A DNA stretch of 64,000 nucleotides from Paenibacillus tepidiphilus (GTDB taxonomy: Bacteria; Bacillota; Bacilli; Paenibacillales; Paenibacillaceae). The position numbers and the translations under genes are program-made. The notes beneath the pieces were generated by a model, which saw only the letters and a list, made by a program, of their open reading frames with translations, had not been told where the DNA came from and ran no database searches. Below, one piece after another: positions 50,468 to 61,900 of this stretch. The DNA is taken from the NCBI RefSeq assembly GCF_008635795.1, contig NZ_VWRQ01000003.1, positions 62,001 through 126,000 on the forward strand. Direction: 5' to 3'. Every line of letters starts with the position of its first letter. Positions within the stretch are counted from its first letter, which is position 1.

Positions 50468-51649
50468 TTAGTCTACAGTATACGCCGCAGCCGCCCGGCC
50501 GAAGCGCTCCAGCGCCTCCGCCAGAATGGACCGCGGGCAGGCCAGATTAATCCGCAGGAAGCCCCGGCCTTCCTCGCCGAAGATAGAGCCTTCGGTAAAG
50601 GCGACCTTCGCTTCCCGGTACATCAGGCGCTTCAGCTCCTCCACATCGAGTCCCAGCGGACGGCAATCCACCCATAACAGATAGGTGCCTTCCGGCTGCA
50701 TCACCTTGACTTGCGGAAGCTTCTCCTGAAGGAAGTGCGCTGCAAATTGCACATTGCCGGCTACATAAGTAAGCAGCTCGTCCAGCCATTCTCCGCCTTC
50801 ATTATACGCAGCCTCCACCGCTTCATGGGCAAAGAAGGAAGCCGATTGCAGACTGAGCTGTTTCATCTTCCGGTCAAAGCTGCGCTTGATCTCCCGGTTC
50901 TTGGCCACGATGAACGAGGTCTGCAGCCCCGGAAGGTTAAACGTCTTCGTTGAAGCCAAGGCAGTCAGCGTAATTTCCGCCAGCTCACCCGATAATGAAG
51001 CGAACGGCGTATGCTTATGGCCCTGCAGGATGAGATCACAGTGGATTTCATCCGAGATGACCTTCACCCCGTAGCGCAGGCATAAATCGCCGAGCTTCCG
51101 CAGCTCGTCCGGCTCCCATACGCGCCCTCCCGGATTATGGGGATTGCAGAGCAGAAGCAGCCGGGCTCCGCCCTGCATCAGCTCCTCCAATCTGGCGTAA
51201 TCCATCTCGTAACGTCCCTCTGTAAGAAGCAGCGGACTAAGAGCGGTCTTGCGCCCATTCGTCCGGATCACATCAAAGAACGGATAGTATACCGGCGGCT
51301 GGATGATGACCTCGCTTCCCGGTTCGCTGAACAGCTCCACCGCCAGACTCAGTGAGGTGACTACACCCGGAGAATCTGTAATCCATTCTTCCTGCAGCTT
51401 CCAGCCATGTCTTCCGGCGAACCAGCGGACAATAGCCTCTCTGTAAGATCCACTATCCGTGCTGTATCCGTAAATGCCGGCTTCGGCGCGGCGGACCAGC
51501 GCCTCCTTCACCGCAGGCGGACACTCAAAATCCATATCGGCTACCCAAAGCGGCAGCACTTCATCGCTCCCGTACAGCTTCTCGAGCTGATCCCATTTGA
51601 GGGAACGTGTGCCTAGCCGGTTCGTTACCCGGTCAAAATCATATTTCAA
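50468..51649 (-). CDS. patB: PatB/MalY-type PLP-dependent C-S lyase / aminotransferase
   Basis: The 393-residue fold-type I enzyme has FDRVTNRLGTRSLKWD at its start (PatB signature), PLWVADMDFECPPAV, the Asn-rich LLLLCNPHNPGGRVW, D200 in VISDEIHCDL and the PLP lysine K235 in ALASTKTFNLPGLQ. PatB cleaves cystathionine to homocysteine, pyruvate and ammonia and has aminotransferase activity. TTG at 51649 is taken as the start because GGAGG lies 8 bp upstream and the family starts just there; the open frame to 51718 is not conserved. Confidence 0.92.
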   Translation of the reverse strand: MKYDFDRVTNRLGTRSLKWDQLEKLYGSDEVLPLWVADMDFECPPAVKEALVRRAEAGIYGYSTDSGSYREAIVRWFAGRHGWKLQEEWITDSPGVVTSLSLAVELFSEPGSEVIIQPPVYYPFFDVIRTNGRKTALSPLLLTEGRYEMDYARLEELMQGGARLLLLCNPHNPGGRVWEPDELRKLGDLCLRYGVKVISDEIHCDLILQGHKHTPFASLSGELAEITLTALASTKTFNLPGLQTSFIVAKNREIKRSFDRKMKQLSLQSASFFAHEAVEAAYNEGGEWLDELLTYVAGNVQFAAHFLQEKLPQVKVMQPEGTYLLWVDCRPLGLDVEELKRLMYREAKVAFTEGSIFGEEGRGFLRINLACPRSILAEALERFGRAAAAYTVD

Positions 51650-51732
51650 ACTACTGCACCTCCAAGTGACCTTCCGGTTATATCCGCTTATTGTATCACA
51701 GGCGCCCGTTTCCTGCACCGCTACCCGGAAGC

Positions 51733-52095
51733 TTAACTGCCCAGCCGGAGCCGGTCCAAAGATTGGCCGAGCCGCAGCTCTTCCAGCGGCTTCAGCACAT
51801 AATCCGCCACCGCCTGATCAAAGGCCCAAAGGGCATGCTGCTTGCTCCCGGTCACCACGATAATCTGGATCTGCGGAAGCTTTCGTTTGACCTGCTCGGC
51901 GACCAGAACCCCCTGGAGGTCCGGCAGCTGCAATTCCAGAAACAATACATCCGGCTGCAGACGGAGCAGGGTCTCGACCGCATCGCCGGGATGTGTAGAC
52001 ATGCCGATGACATGGACTCTCCCGGACTGCTGCAACATGGAAGAAAGCTTGTACAGATCCTTCTGGTTCACATCGAGTAAGAATGCTTTGATCAT
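51733..52095 (-). CDS. Stand-alone receiver-like protein with Glu at the phospho-site
   Basis: A 120-residue protein with a complete receiver-domain outline: acidic FLLDVNQKD start, T82 in VVTGSKQHAL, K102 in YVLKPLEE. At the place of the phospho-acceptor Asp it has Glu (E54 in LFLELQLPDL). There is no output domain, but the gene is full length with GGAGG at its start. Constitutively active-like or phosphorylation-independent signalling is implied. Nearby genes give no clue to the partner. It lies 83 bp before the patB start in the same direction. Confidence 0.8.
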   Translation of the reverse strand: MIKAFLLDVNQKDLYKLSSMLQQSGRVHVIGMSTHPGDAVETLLRLQPDVLFLELQLPDLQGVLVAEQVKRKLPQIQIIVVTGSKQHALWAFDQAVADYVLKPLEELRLGQSLDRLRLGS

Positions 52096-52146
52096 TTCCT
52101 CCCACCTCCCGCCGTAGAATCGAGCCGGACAGCAAGGCCCCTTTAT

Positions 52147-52190
52147 AAAAAGGCTGTCCCCGCGCTTTTACACGCTTGGGGACAGCTCTT
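52147..52190 (-). terminator. Terminator ending the surface-protein / protease run
   Basis: Leftward, AAGAGCTGTCCCC and GGGGACAGCCTTTTT form a strong stem with T5. It lies 16 bp after the protease stop. Confidence 0.85.
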
Positions 52191-52205
52191 GTGGAATACG
52201 CCGCT

Positions 52206-52892
52206 TTACTTCAGCGCCGCCGGCAGCAAGCTGCGCAGATCCTCCATACTCACTACGAGATGAATATTGTCCATGGTCCGCAGCGAACCGGAGATAACTC
52301 CGGCAAGCTGCCCGTGCGCGTCGATCAGCGGTCCGCCGGACATGCCGCTGGCCACCTGGGACGAAGTCAGAATCCGGCTTCGCCCGTTGATCGGCGCATC
52401 AGGTGAATTGACAATCCCGGCTGTAATGATGCTGGTATTCTTCAGCGGATAACCCAGTGCAAATACCGCTTCCCCATATTCCAGCACTTCTTTGCGGATC
52501 TTGAGATAAGCATAGGCGCCGCCCTTCACTTTCGCCCCGGGTGCCGGCAGTTCGAGAACGGCAACATCCTTAAGCTCATCATATTTGGTTACCTTGATGG
52601 GGCTAATCACCGTCCCATCCGCCAGCACACCCTCCAGACGCTCCGCACCTTTAACCACATGATAAGCCGTCGCCGCCGTTCCCCCGGAGGACAGGATCAC
52701 TCCCGTCCCCGTGGAGCTGGCAGTGCCGTCGCTTTTCAGCACCCGAAGATAGAACATGGCGTTCTCGGCCAGCCGGTAGGTCTGTTCGGCATTGTTGACG
52801 ACAGGAGTATCGGCGCCGGCAGGACGCGTATACAGCAGCCCGGCGGAAGCCAAGGCCACCAGCAGGCACAGCGCCATCAGTTTATTTCTCAT
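52206..52892 (-). CDS. Secreted trypsin-like serine protease (S1C/DegP-type, no PDZ)
   Basis: A 228-residue exported protein with a signal peptide (about 1-27). The triad is H78 in TAYHVVKG, D109 in ELKDVAVLEL and S185 in ASGMSGGPLI, with the family order. It has no PDZ domain and lacks a second membrane anchor, so it should be soluble or cell-wall associated. AAGGAG precedes the ATG. It lies 32 bp downstream of the giant SLH protein with no terminator in between, so the two are probably cotranscribed. A role in processing that protein or in wall quality control is inferred. Confidence 0.88.
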   Translation of the reverse strand: MRNKLMALCLLVALASAGLLYTRPAGADTPVVNNAEQTYRLAENAMFYLRVLKSDGTASSTGTGVILSSGGTAATAYHVVKGAERLEGVLADGTVISPIKVTKYDELKDVAVLELPAPGAKVKGGAYAYLKIRKEVLEYGEAVFALGYPLKNTSIITAGIVNSPDAPINGRSRILTSSQVASGMSGGPLIDAHGQLAGVISGSLRTMDNIHLVVSMEDLRSLLPAALK

Positions 52893-52924
52893 CCGCTAAA
52901 TCTCCTTCATGTAAGACTTTATTT

Positions 52925-55900
52925 CTATTGCACCGCCGACATGATATCCTTGAACGCCCAGTGTGAAGCCGGAACGTCGGTGAAGCGGGCGGCTGCCGCA
53001 GGGAGCTTCTTGGTCCCTGCAATGCGGTTGATCAGCACGACTGCCTGGGCCCGGGTAATCGGGGCGTTCGGCTTGAACGTTCCATCCGGGAAGCCCTGGA
53101 TATAACCTGCAGCGGTCAGTGCGTTCACATAAGCCTCGGACCAATGACCCTTGAGATCGCTTTGTTTCGCGGCTCCAGGCGTCTGAGTGTCGAGCTTAAG
53201 CATAACTGCAACGATTTTGGAGAACTCGGCGCGGGTCAAGCCCTTTTCACCGCCGAAGCCCCCGTCCGGATAACCTTCTACAATGCCAGCGGATGCAAAG
53301 AACGACGTAAGCGCCTCATGTTCCGCCGGAACATCATTGAACAGGCTCCCGAGGTCCACTTCCTCCATGTCGAGCAGCGGAGCAAGCGCCCCGATCGTTT
53401 CGAAGCGGGTAATGGTCGCATTCGGCTTAAAGAGGCCGTTCGGAGCAGCGGTCATATACTTGATCTCTGCGGAATTCTCCTTGAGATGGTATTGGGCATT
53501 CTCCACCTCGTACTGAATGGTAATTACCGTGTCGTCTTCACTTGTAATCATTTTGATCGTCATGCTGCGCGTAATCAGGAGCTCACCGGTGTACACCGTG
53601 CTCTTATCGGTTGGCGCGCTTCCGTCAGTCGTATAGTAAATCACTTGGCCTTCCGGTGCGCTAAGCTTGAGCTTGCTGCCCCGAGCGACCTTCAGCGGAG
53701 CTTCACTGTCGCCGATTTGCGTTACGGTTCCCGCAACGGCTGTAATGGCCGGTTCAGGCTGAGGCACTGGCACAAATCCGCCGCCACCGCCACCGCTGGC
53801 CTGAGGCGTCCAGGTTCCGCCGACCACGCTGCTGTATTCTTTGCCTTCGGCAATGGTGATTGCCTTGACCGTCGTCTGACCCTGCAGTTCAATCGGGCCG
53901 GTATACTTCAGCGACGTTTCTGTCGGAACCGATCCATCCAGGGTGTAGTAGATTATTCCTCCCGGCTCCGTCGTCTCCAGTACTACCGGCATAACGAGAA
54001 TGTTCTCGCCGTTCATTGATTTAATCGTCGGCGCTGCCGCTGTTTGCGGATAGCGGAACGCAGGCTCGTTGACAGCAATCGTTCTGCTTATAGCTCCTGC
54101 TTGGACGGTCAGCTTGGCGGCTGAACCGTTTACTAGCGATCCTGCCCCGCCCTGAAAGACGGCTGCGGCCGGATCGGCACTCCAGGACAAGCCTGTACCC
54201 GTGCTCAAAGCAAAGTCAAAGTTCACCCGGTTAATCAGATCCTGTTGATCCAGAAGCACAGCAGCGGTGCTCAACAAGCCGGCATCCGTTCCTTTATAAG
54301 CGCTCAGGCCCGGATAGAAGGAGAACAACGCGGACCACTTGCTGCTGGCAAGAGCTTGCGGCACGATGCCTTTGGCCAGCTCAGCTGATGTCATAGCCAC
54401 GGCTTCACCGGCAGCTCCGGCAACCGCTTGTCCGGATTCATTAAAGTATGCCGTCTTGTTCTTAAGCATCTGGGCCGCGAACACCGTATTGCTGATCGTG
54501 GCCTCTCCCGTCTTCTGTCCGGCAATGCCGCCGAAGAAGGCTTTACCCGGTGCGATGATACCGCCGATGCCTGCCTTGATTTCCCCGGTATTCAGAGAGG
54601 AAGCAATCAGACCTTCCTTGGCATAACCGGCGATGCCGCCCGCCCGGGCCAGTACAGTGCCAGCCGCCACAACGCGTCCGGCATTCTGGCTGTCGGTAAT
54701 ATCACCGGTATTAACACCGCTGATGCCGCCCGCAGCCGCTTCATTACCCGTTACACTTACATCCCCGTAGGAGACCGCTTCGGAAATATTGCCCTCGTTG
54801 TCACCCGCGATACCGCCGGCTGAGCTGTCTCCTTGAACGCTGCCGCCGAAACTGACCACGTTAAGGCTGCCGCTGTTCACACCGGCGACGCCGCCCGCAG
54901 CCGGGCCTGTAACGTTACCGTGAGCATCCGAGCTGCCAATTGTGCCTGTACTGATTCCTGCAATGCCCCCGGCTGCCTGCTCACTGCTGATAGTGTCGCC
55001 GGAATTGTTGGAATCCGTAATTTCGCCTTGGTTCACCCCGGCGATGCCGCCGGCCGTTTCCTGGCCAGCCACACTTCCGGTATAAGTCGAAGTGCTGATC
55101 ACATTTTGGTTCACTCCCGCAATGCCTCCGGCATTCGTGCTGCCGGTAACCGCACCGCTTGCGCTCACCAGATTAATGGTACCGTTGTTGGTACCCGCAA
55201 TTCCTCCTGCTGCCTGCAAGCCACCTACGCTGCTGGCCGACTTGGAGCCGGTAATGCTGCCTTCACTGGTTCCGGCGATACCGCCGGCGTTCGGAGCGCT
55301 AATGTAAGATCTGGATACATTGTTCCCGGAGTCACGGCTCTCCGAATCAGCGATGGCACCGGTGCTCTTACCGGAAATACCGCCTGCCGTCTCTTCACCT
55401 TCAACCGAACCGACGAAGGTTACACCGCTGATATCCGAGGTGTTGGTTCCGGCGATACCGCCGGCGTTCTTCCCGCCTGCTATGCTGCCTTGCGCGCCGG
55501 AAGCGGCAATGCTGCCATTGTTGATCCCGGCGATGCCGCCTGCATTAACGGCATCAGCTTCGAGCACGATTTCAATATCCTCTGCCTGAACATCGGTTAG
55601 CGAGCCGTCATTGACGCCTGCAGCGCCACCGGCGTTTTCAGCCGCATGTACCTTGCCGCTGAGCGTGATGCCGGAGAGGCTTGCACCGTTATGGTTGATA
55701 CCCGCCGCCACTGCGGCATTCGTTCCGCCGGCAATTACGGCGTCAGCAAAGTTAATATTGCTGATCTGACCCTGATTCTCGGAAACAAAGCCCGCGAATT
55801 CCAGATCAGCGTTTTGGATACGAAGTCCGCTGATGGTATGTCCCTGTCCGTCAAAAGTGCCTGTGAAATCACTGAACGGAATCCAGGAAGCTCCTGCCAG

Positions 55901-58900
55901 ATCGATATCCGCGCCGAGAAGCAGCGTAGTGATATTCAGCTTGTCAGTAGCCGTCCGGTTGTACAGCTGATAGTATGCTTCACCTGTCGGATTGTACATC
56001 ATAGCCGCACCGCGCAATTGCTGCGGCGTGTTCAGCGTCACTGTGCCATCAAATGCACCGTCCATGAAGGAAGTGTCGTATTCGATGTTCCACAATCCCG
56101 AGTCCAGCGGATTGTACAGACCTGTTTGTTCTGCCACCACTGTACCGCCTGCATTATGGCCTGCCGCTGCAAGATCGCCTGTGAACCGGGCAGCCAGCAC
56201 CTTCCCGTCACGGAAGTTGTAGCCGACCAGTGCCCCCTTGAAGGCATCGGCTCCTTGCACATTGTTTGTAATTGCCGCTACGTTCGCATATATGCCGGAC
56301 AACGTTCCGTCGTTATACCCGGCAAAGCCGCCGATATAGGAACGGGTCGCGGATTTAATGCCTGTAGCTGAAATCTGGGACTGCAGCCCGTACGATCTTT
56401 CAATCAGGGCGCCGCGGTCTACGGAACCCGCGAAACCGCCGGTGCGGGTATCCAGACCCGTATTGATTACAACGCCTGAAGCATAGGAATCGCTAATTTC
56501 AAAATGATCAACCGATCCGGCAAATCCGCCGGTATAAGAGCCCAGCTTACCGCTGACCGTAACGGCTCCGGTAGCATAAGAGTTCTTGATCAATCCCTTG
56601 CTGGTGCTATTCTCGCCCAGAAGACCGGCGAATCCGCCTGTATAAATGGTATTGTCCTGATTGCTGTCCTTAATGTTCAACGGAATGCCTGCACGCGTGT
56701 AGGTAATCTTGACGTTATCGCCCATTCCCACTATGCCGCCTGCATGCGTTGCCGGCAGAAGATCCCCCAGAGTCAGCGCAGTTCCGACTGTTATGGCTTG
56801 TACGCCGGAAGCAGTGGCCTTGCTGTGGTGAATCTCGCCTTCCTCCGCCCAGCCGGCAATACCGCCGACATTATATACGATGCCGTTATCGGCGTTGATG
56901 CTTCCAGCTGCTGCCGCATCAACGATGATGCCGTTGCTGTAACCGGCAATGCCGCCGGCATTTACCGTCTTGCCGCTGCCGGCAGATATGTCTGCGGCCG
57001 AGGCTGAACGGTAAATGGATGCCTGATCGTTGCGGCCAGCCAATCCGCCGGCATACACATCCATTTGATTGTCTGTACCGAAAGCGCCGATGCTGCCGCC
57101 GGTTACCTCTGCGAGGTAAATCCCGTTGTACAGCGGGTAGGCCTTGCCGAAATCAAACCCTTGATTCAGATGATCCGAAGCCAGACTTCCGGCAATGCCG
57201 CCGGCCCATGCTTCCCCGCTCTTGCCCGTGGCCTGAAGCTCAGGCTGGGCTTTCACGTCATATACCACGCTGTTGCCTGCTTGTCCGGCGATCCCGCCGG
57301 CCATGACCGCTTCTCCCGCAGCCTGAATTGCACCTTGGTAAGAGCCGGCATTGAGCGCAGCCTGGGAGAGTTCGCCTGCAAGCCCGCCGATAACGGCCTG
57401 CATGCTGTCCGCTGTGCTTGCCAGGTTAAGGTTCCGGGCTGACAGCTGCTCCAGATCAAAGCTGCTGCTTCCGCTGCCGGCTGACAGCAGTGACAGTCCG
57501 CCAAGCGTACCTTCTTTGACGCCGACTACACCTCCCATAGTGCCGTTGCCGGTCAACTGTACCCCGGTTCCGGGAGCGTCCACCTGAATTCCGCTAAGCA
57601 CGGTTCCGGCTGCTGCCTGGCCGATCACACCGCCCAGCACAGAATCCAGTCCGCGTGCTTCCACCGTTCCGTCCGTAAAGGACAGGCTCAGTGCGCTTGC
57701 CGTTCCGGAGCTATAGTAGCCGATTAATCCGCCAACCTTGCTCTCCATACCGGTTGCAGCGATTTTGTATGCAGAGGTTACATTCATCTCCAGACCGGTC
57801 ACATTGCCGGACTGTGTGCCGATAACTCCGCCTACGATGGCTCCGTCCGCTGCGGACCCGATGCTGCCGTCCACAGCCGTGATGGCATAGGTGGAAGCGA
57901 TGATGTCGCCGGTGTTGTCACCGATAATGCCTCCGGCAGTCCCTTCATTACCTACAGTTTCAATTCCGCCGCCGTTCAGGGTAAGGTTCAGCGCGGTGAT
58001 CTCACCTGTGTTCTTGCCGATGATGCCGCCTACGGTGCCGCCGCTGATCTTTGCGCCATTCAGCAGCTTCACATCCACATTAGCCGCCTTACCGAGATTC
58101 AGACCGGCCAATGTTCCCGTAAACTTGTTGCCGCTGACAGCTACCGGCTCCAGCACCATGTGCTGCACAGCCCCTTGCTTCCCGATAACCCCGAACAGGC
58201 CGGAGTAAGTATATACAGGCTGCAACGTAAGTCCGTCGATCAGCTGATTGCCGCCGTCAAAAGTTCCTTGGAAGGCGTTCTCCTCACTGTCGCCGATTGG
58301 AACCCAAAGCTTCGATTGAATATGAATCGGGTTCAATACTGCGATGGTTCTGTCCGCGAAATTGAATTTGTCCACACCCGCAATTGTGCCGTTGACAATT
58401 GCCGCCAGTCCGGCCAGCTCGGCTTCGGATGTAATCTGGAAGGAAATCGCGTCCTTGTCTTTCATGTACCAGTTAATGTTCGCATTAACATTGTTTCCGG
58501 TTTCTCCGCCGGTATTGGCCTCGCGGTTAACCTCCGGATAACGGTAGGTTGCATTCAGCGAGCCATACTTCCAGGCACCGGTGAAATCCCAGCCGGACAG
58601 GCCCGGGAATTCCTCTCGGTCCTTCAAGGTCTCCGAGAGAATCGTGCTGAGGCGCACATGCACATTCAGCCACCGATGGTTGCCCTCGGCGAAATCAGGC
58701 AAGTCTTTATTAATATTCAGTGAAGCGTCTTTAATATAGTAGGATTTGTACAGCAGCTCTTTGCTGGAATTGTCATAACGTCCAGCGAATCCGCCGGCGT
58801 AGCTGCCCGAGACGGTATTGACTTCCGCCGCAGAGTATACGTTCGACACTTTACCGTTCGTGATCCGACCGATAAATCCCCCGGCATAGGAGTTGCCCTT

Positions 58901-61900
58901 GTTTGCCGAGACGGTCTTGGCCACATAAGAGTTCTTGATGTTGCCTGCGGCATGCTCGCCTACAAGACCTCCGACAATGGTATAGACGCCATCGGCTTTT
59001 ACATTGGAAGCGGAGTAAGAAAGCTCAACCGTTCCGCCGTTGTTGCGGCCGATCAGCCCGCCCAGAAATACCGGCTGGCTGGATGTGCCTGTCGCCTTGC
59101 CCGTCACATCAATATCGACATAAGAGCCTTTGACCGTTCCGGCGTTTTCGCCTACAAGGCCTCCGCCCAGCGTTCCGGCTCCTTCAATCGTCAGATTGGC
59201 ATTGGAATACGTATAATACAGCGTTCCGGATGCTGTATTCAATCCGGCCAGACCGCCGATGACCGAGTTAGCACCTTTGGAGCTGACCGGAAGCTTATCG
59301 GTAATACTGTTGTTGGCGATCAGGCTGCGGTTCTCGCCGACCATTCCGCCGACCGTCGCCAACGGTGCGGTTACCGCAACCGTTCCCAGCGTGCGGGTAT
59401 TCTGCATGGTGCTGACCGCAATAGCCGGATTCAGCACCGGATCGCTGGACTGTGCATCATTCAGACCGGCGATTCCACCGATGACCGAGGACGCTGCACC
59501 GGCATTTGCCTTCAGGGCAAGCCCGGTCAAATATGTGTTAACAATGATGGCGGAAGAACTGCTGCGGTTATAGCCTGCAATCCCGCCGGCTGTAGCTCTC
59601 GGTCCATTCAGCACCATGTTGATGCCTGTGCCGACAAGCTTGTCCAGTGTAGACTCTTCGTTATAGCCTACGAGTCCGCCGACGTATGTGTCTTCGGCAT
59701 CTGCTTCAACCAGGAGATAAAGATTCTCCAGATTCTCCGTTTTAGTGTCACCAGTGATAACCGTATTCTGCAGCGCTCCGGCAAGTCCGCCGGCCTTCAC
59801 CTTGTCGGCTTGCACGATGATCATCGCTTGCAGCGGAGTCACCGCATTCACTTCCGGCACTGTAATATCCGTCGCGAGCGCGGAGCCAACAATGGCTCCG
59901 GCAGCCGTATCCGCACCGGATGCGGTAATCAGGTTAGTCTCATCCACAACATTCAGGATGGGCTTCGAGATAACCGCCCGCATACCGCTGCCTTCCGAAT
60001 GCCCGGCGATCCCGCCGGCTTCGGCGCCGGTGCCACTGGCCTCAATGGACAGACGGTTCACGACTGCGTCGATCAGCATTCCTGTATTAGTCCCGGCATA
60101 GCCGCCCACCCGGTTGTTTGCGCCTTGCGCGGCAATCGTCACGTTCTCCGCAACGTTATGCGGCACTACAGCCTGGTTGAGGCCCAGCAATCCGCCGGCC
60201 TGAACCGAATTTCCTGTTGTACCAATCTCCAGCATGTTGACATGCGCATAGATTTGAGCTGTCGCATTGCTTCCGACTGCACCGCCAAAGCTTGTGCTGT
60301 CAGCCTGCACCTCCACCCGGATATCCTGCACTTCGAGTGGAGCTGCCGCTGTCCCTGCCAATACATTGTCCGCCAGCTTGCCGGCAGCTCCGCCCATCGT
60401 ATAGCCGCTTGTTCCGGCTTCCGTGAGGAATGCTGTCCGGCTAACCCGGCCCTCCGTCAGCAGGAGCGACTTCTCGTTCAATCCCACAAGGCCGCCGTAA
60501 GTGACATCGTTCTGGCCGGCCGCTTTGAAGATAACAGTAGCATAATCTTCCGAATCGGCATCGCCGGAAGTTACGCCGGTGACAGTACCCTGCGCGTTAC
60601 CGGCGATCCCGCCGACTACGCCGCCAGCTGCAGTAGCCTGCAGCGTCAGATCCTGCACCTGGGCACCGCTCAGGGTGCCGTCCAGATAACCGGCGATTCC
60701 GCCGATGGTTCCATCTGCACTAATGGAAGCATGGGCTTCAGCTGTATTCCCCGCCGCAGCGCCGGCAATGGTGCCGCCTGCTTCGTATCCGGCAATCCCG
60801 CCGGAATATACGCCGGTTGTACCGGCAGCGTTCAAGCTGCCCTTGAAGGACACGCCGCCGAGCGATCCGCCGACATCATAACCGACGATCCCGCCCGTGT
60901 ACACTCGGCTACCGCCGGTTACCTGCAGCTCGCCAGTATGGGTATATGCTGCAGATTCCGGCAGTACCAATCCCGCAGGGGTATAACCGGCAATCCCGCC
61001 GGTATAAATATTTTGCGTGCCCGATGCGGAAATGGTTACGGCATTGTTGTAGTCCGCCCTCCAAGTGAACCGGGTAACGGAATATCCGGCAATCCCGCCG
61101 GTATATACATCAGTGCCCCCATAATTGGTTACCGGAGCCGTATTGGCAAAATCAATCTGAATATCCGGAATGATTGCATTTCCAACCGCTCCCATAAGTG
61201 CGCCGGCAGCTGACAATGCCGCTGCGGGCGACGAAATGGTTACCGCGCCCTGGTTGCTGGTTGCATTAGAGAAGATGATTGAAGCATCAGCTTGGCCGAC
61301 AATCCCGCCGGCAACCGCCTTAGCTCCATCATTGACGTTGACACTGCCGCTGTTGACAATCGGCGTGTTCTCGTCATTCATGGACAACGCGCCGCTGACA
61401 CGGCCGGCGATACCTCCGGCATACAAGGCGGAATCCGCTGAGCCTTGGGCCAGCAAATTGCCGGCGTTGCCGACTTTCTTCACTATACTGCCCCGGGAAT
61501 CCACATAGCCGATAATACCGCCGACTTCGCCGGTACCATTGACGGTGACATCACCGTTATTAAAAGAGTTCGAAATCATGCCTTCGCCCATTCCGACAAT
61601 TCCGCCTGCATGAGCCGGATAAGGAGCTGCGTTAACTGTGATATCAAGGTTATTCGTAATGTCAAATACAATACTGCTGCCGCTCATTTTACCTACGGCA
61701 GACCCGGCATAAACGTCGTACGTAACGCCTGTTACTGACAGCGAACCTGTGTCGGTGAACGTCAGACGGCCTACTGTACCGCCTTCCATATTCCCTACCA
61801 GACCCTGATAGGAAACATTCGGAACGACCTTCATCCCCGAAATTGTAATGATCGCACCCTTCTCGGTAATAAGCGTACCTCTAAAGGGATGCTCCCCTGT

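Noticed and set aside
58952..61213. Very long open frame (753 codons) on the plus strand opposite the giant surface protein
   Set aside because: It mirrors the GGIAG-rich code of the real gene. High GC with a repetitive codon pattern on the minus strand leaves the opposite frame open. No ribosome site and no recognisable domain.
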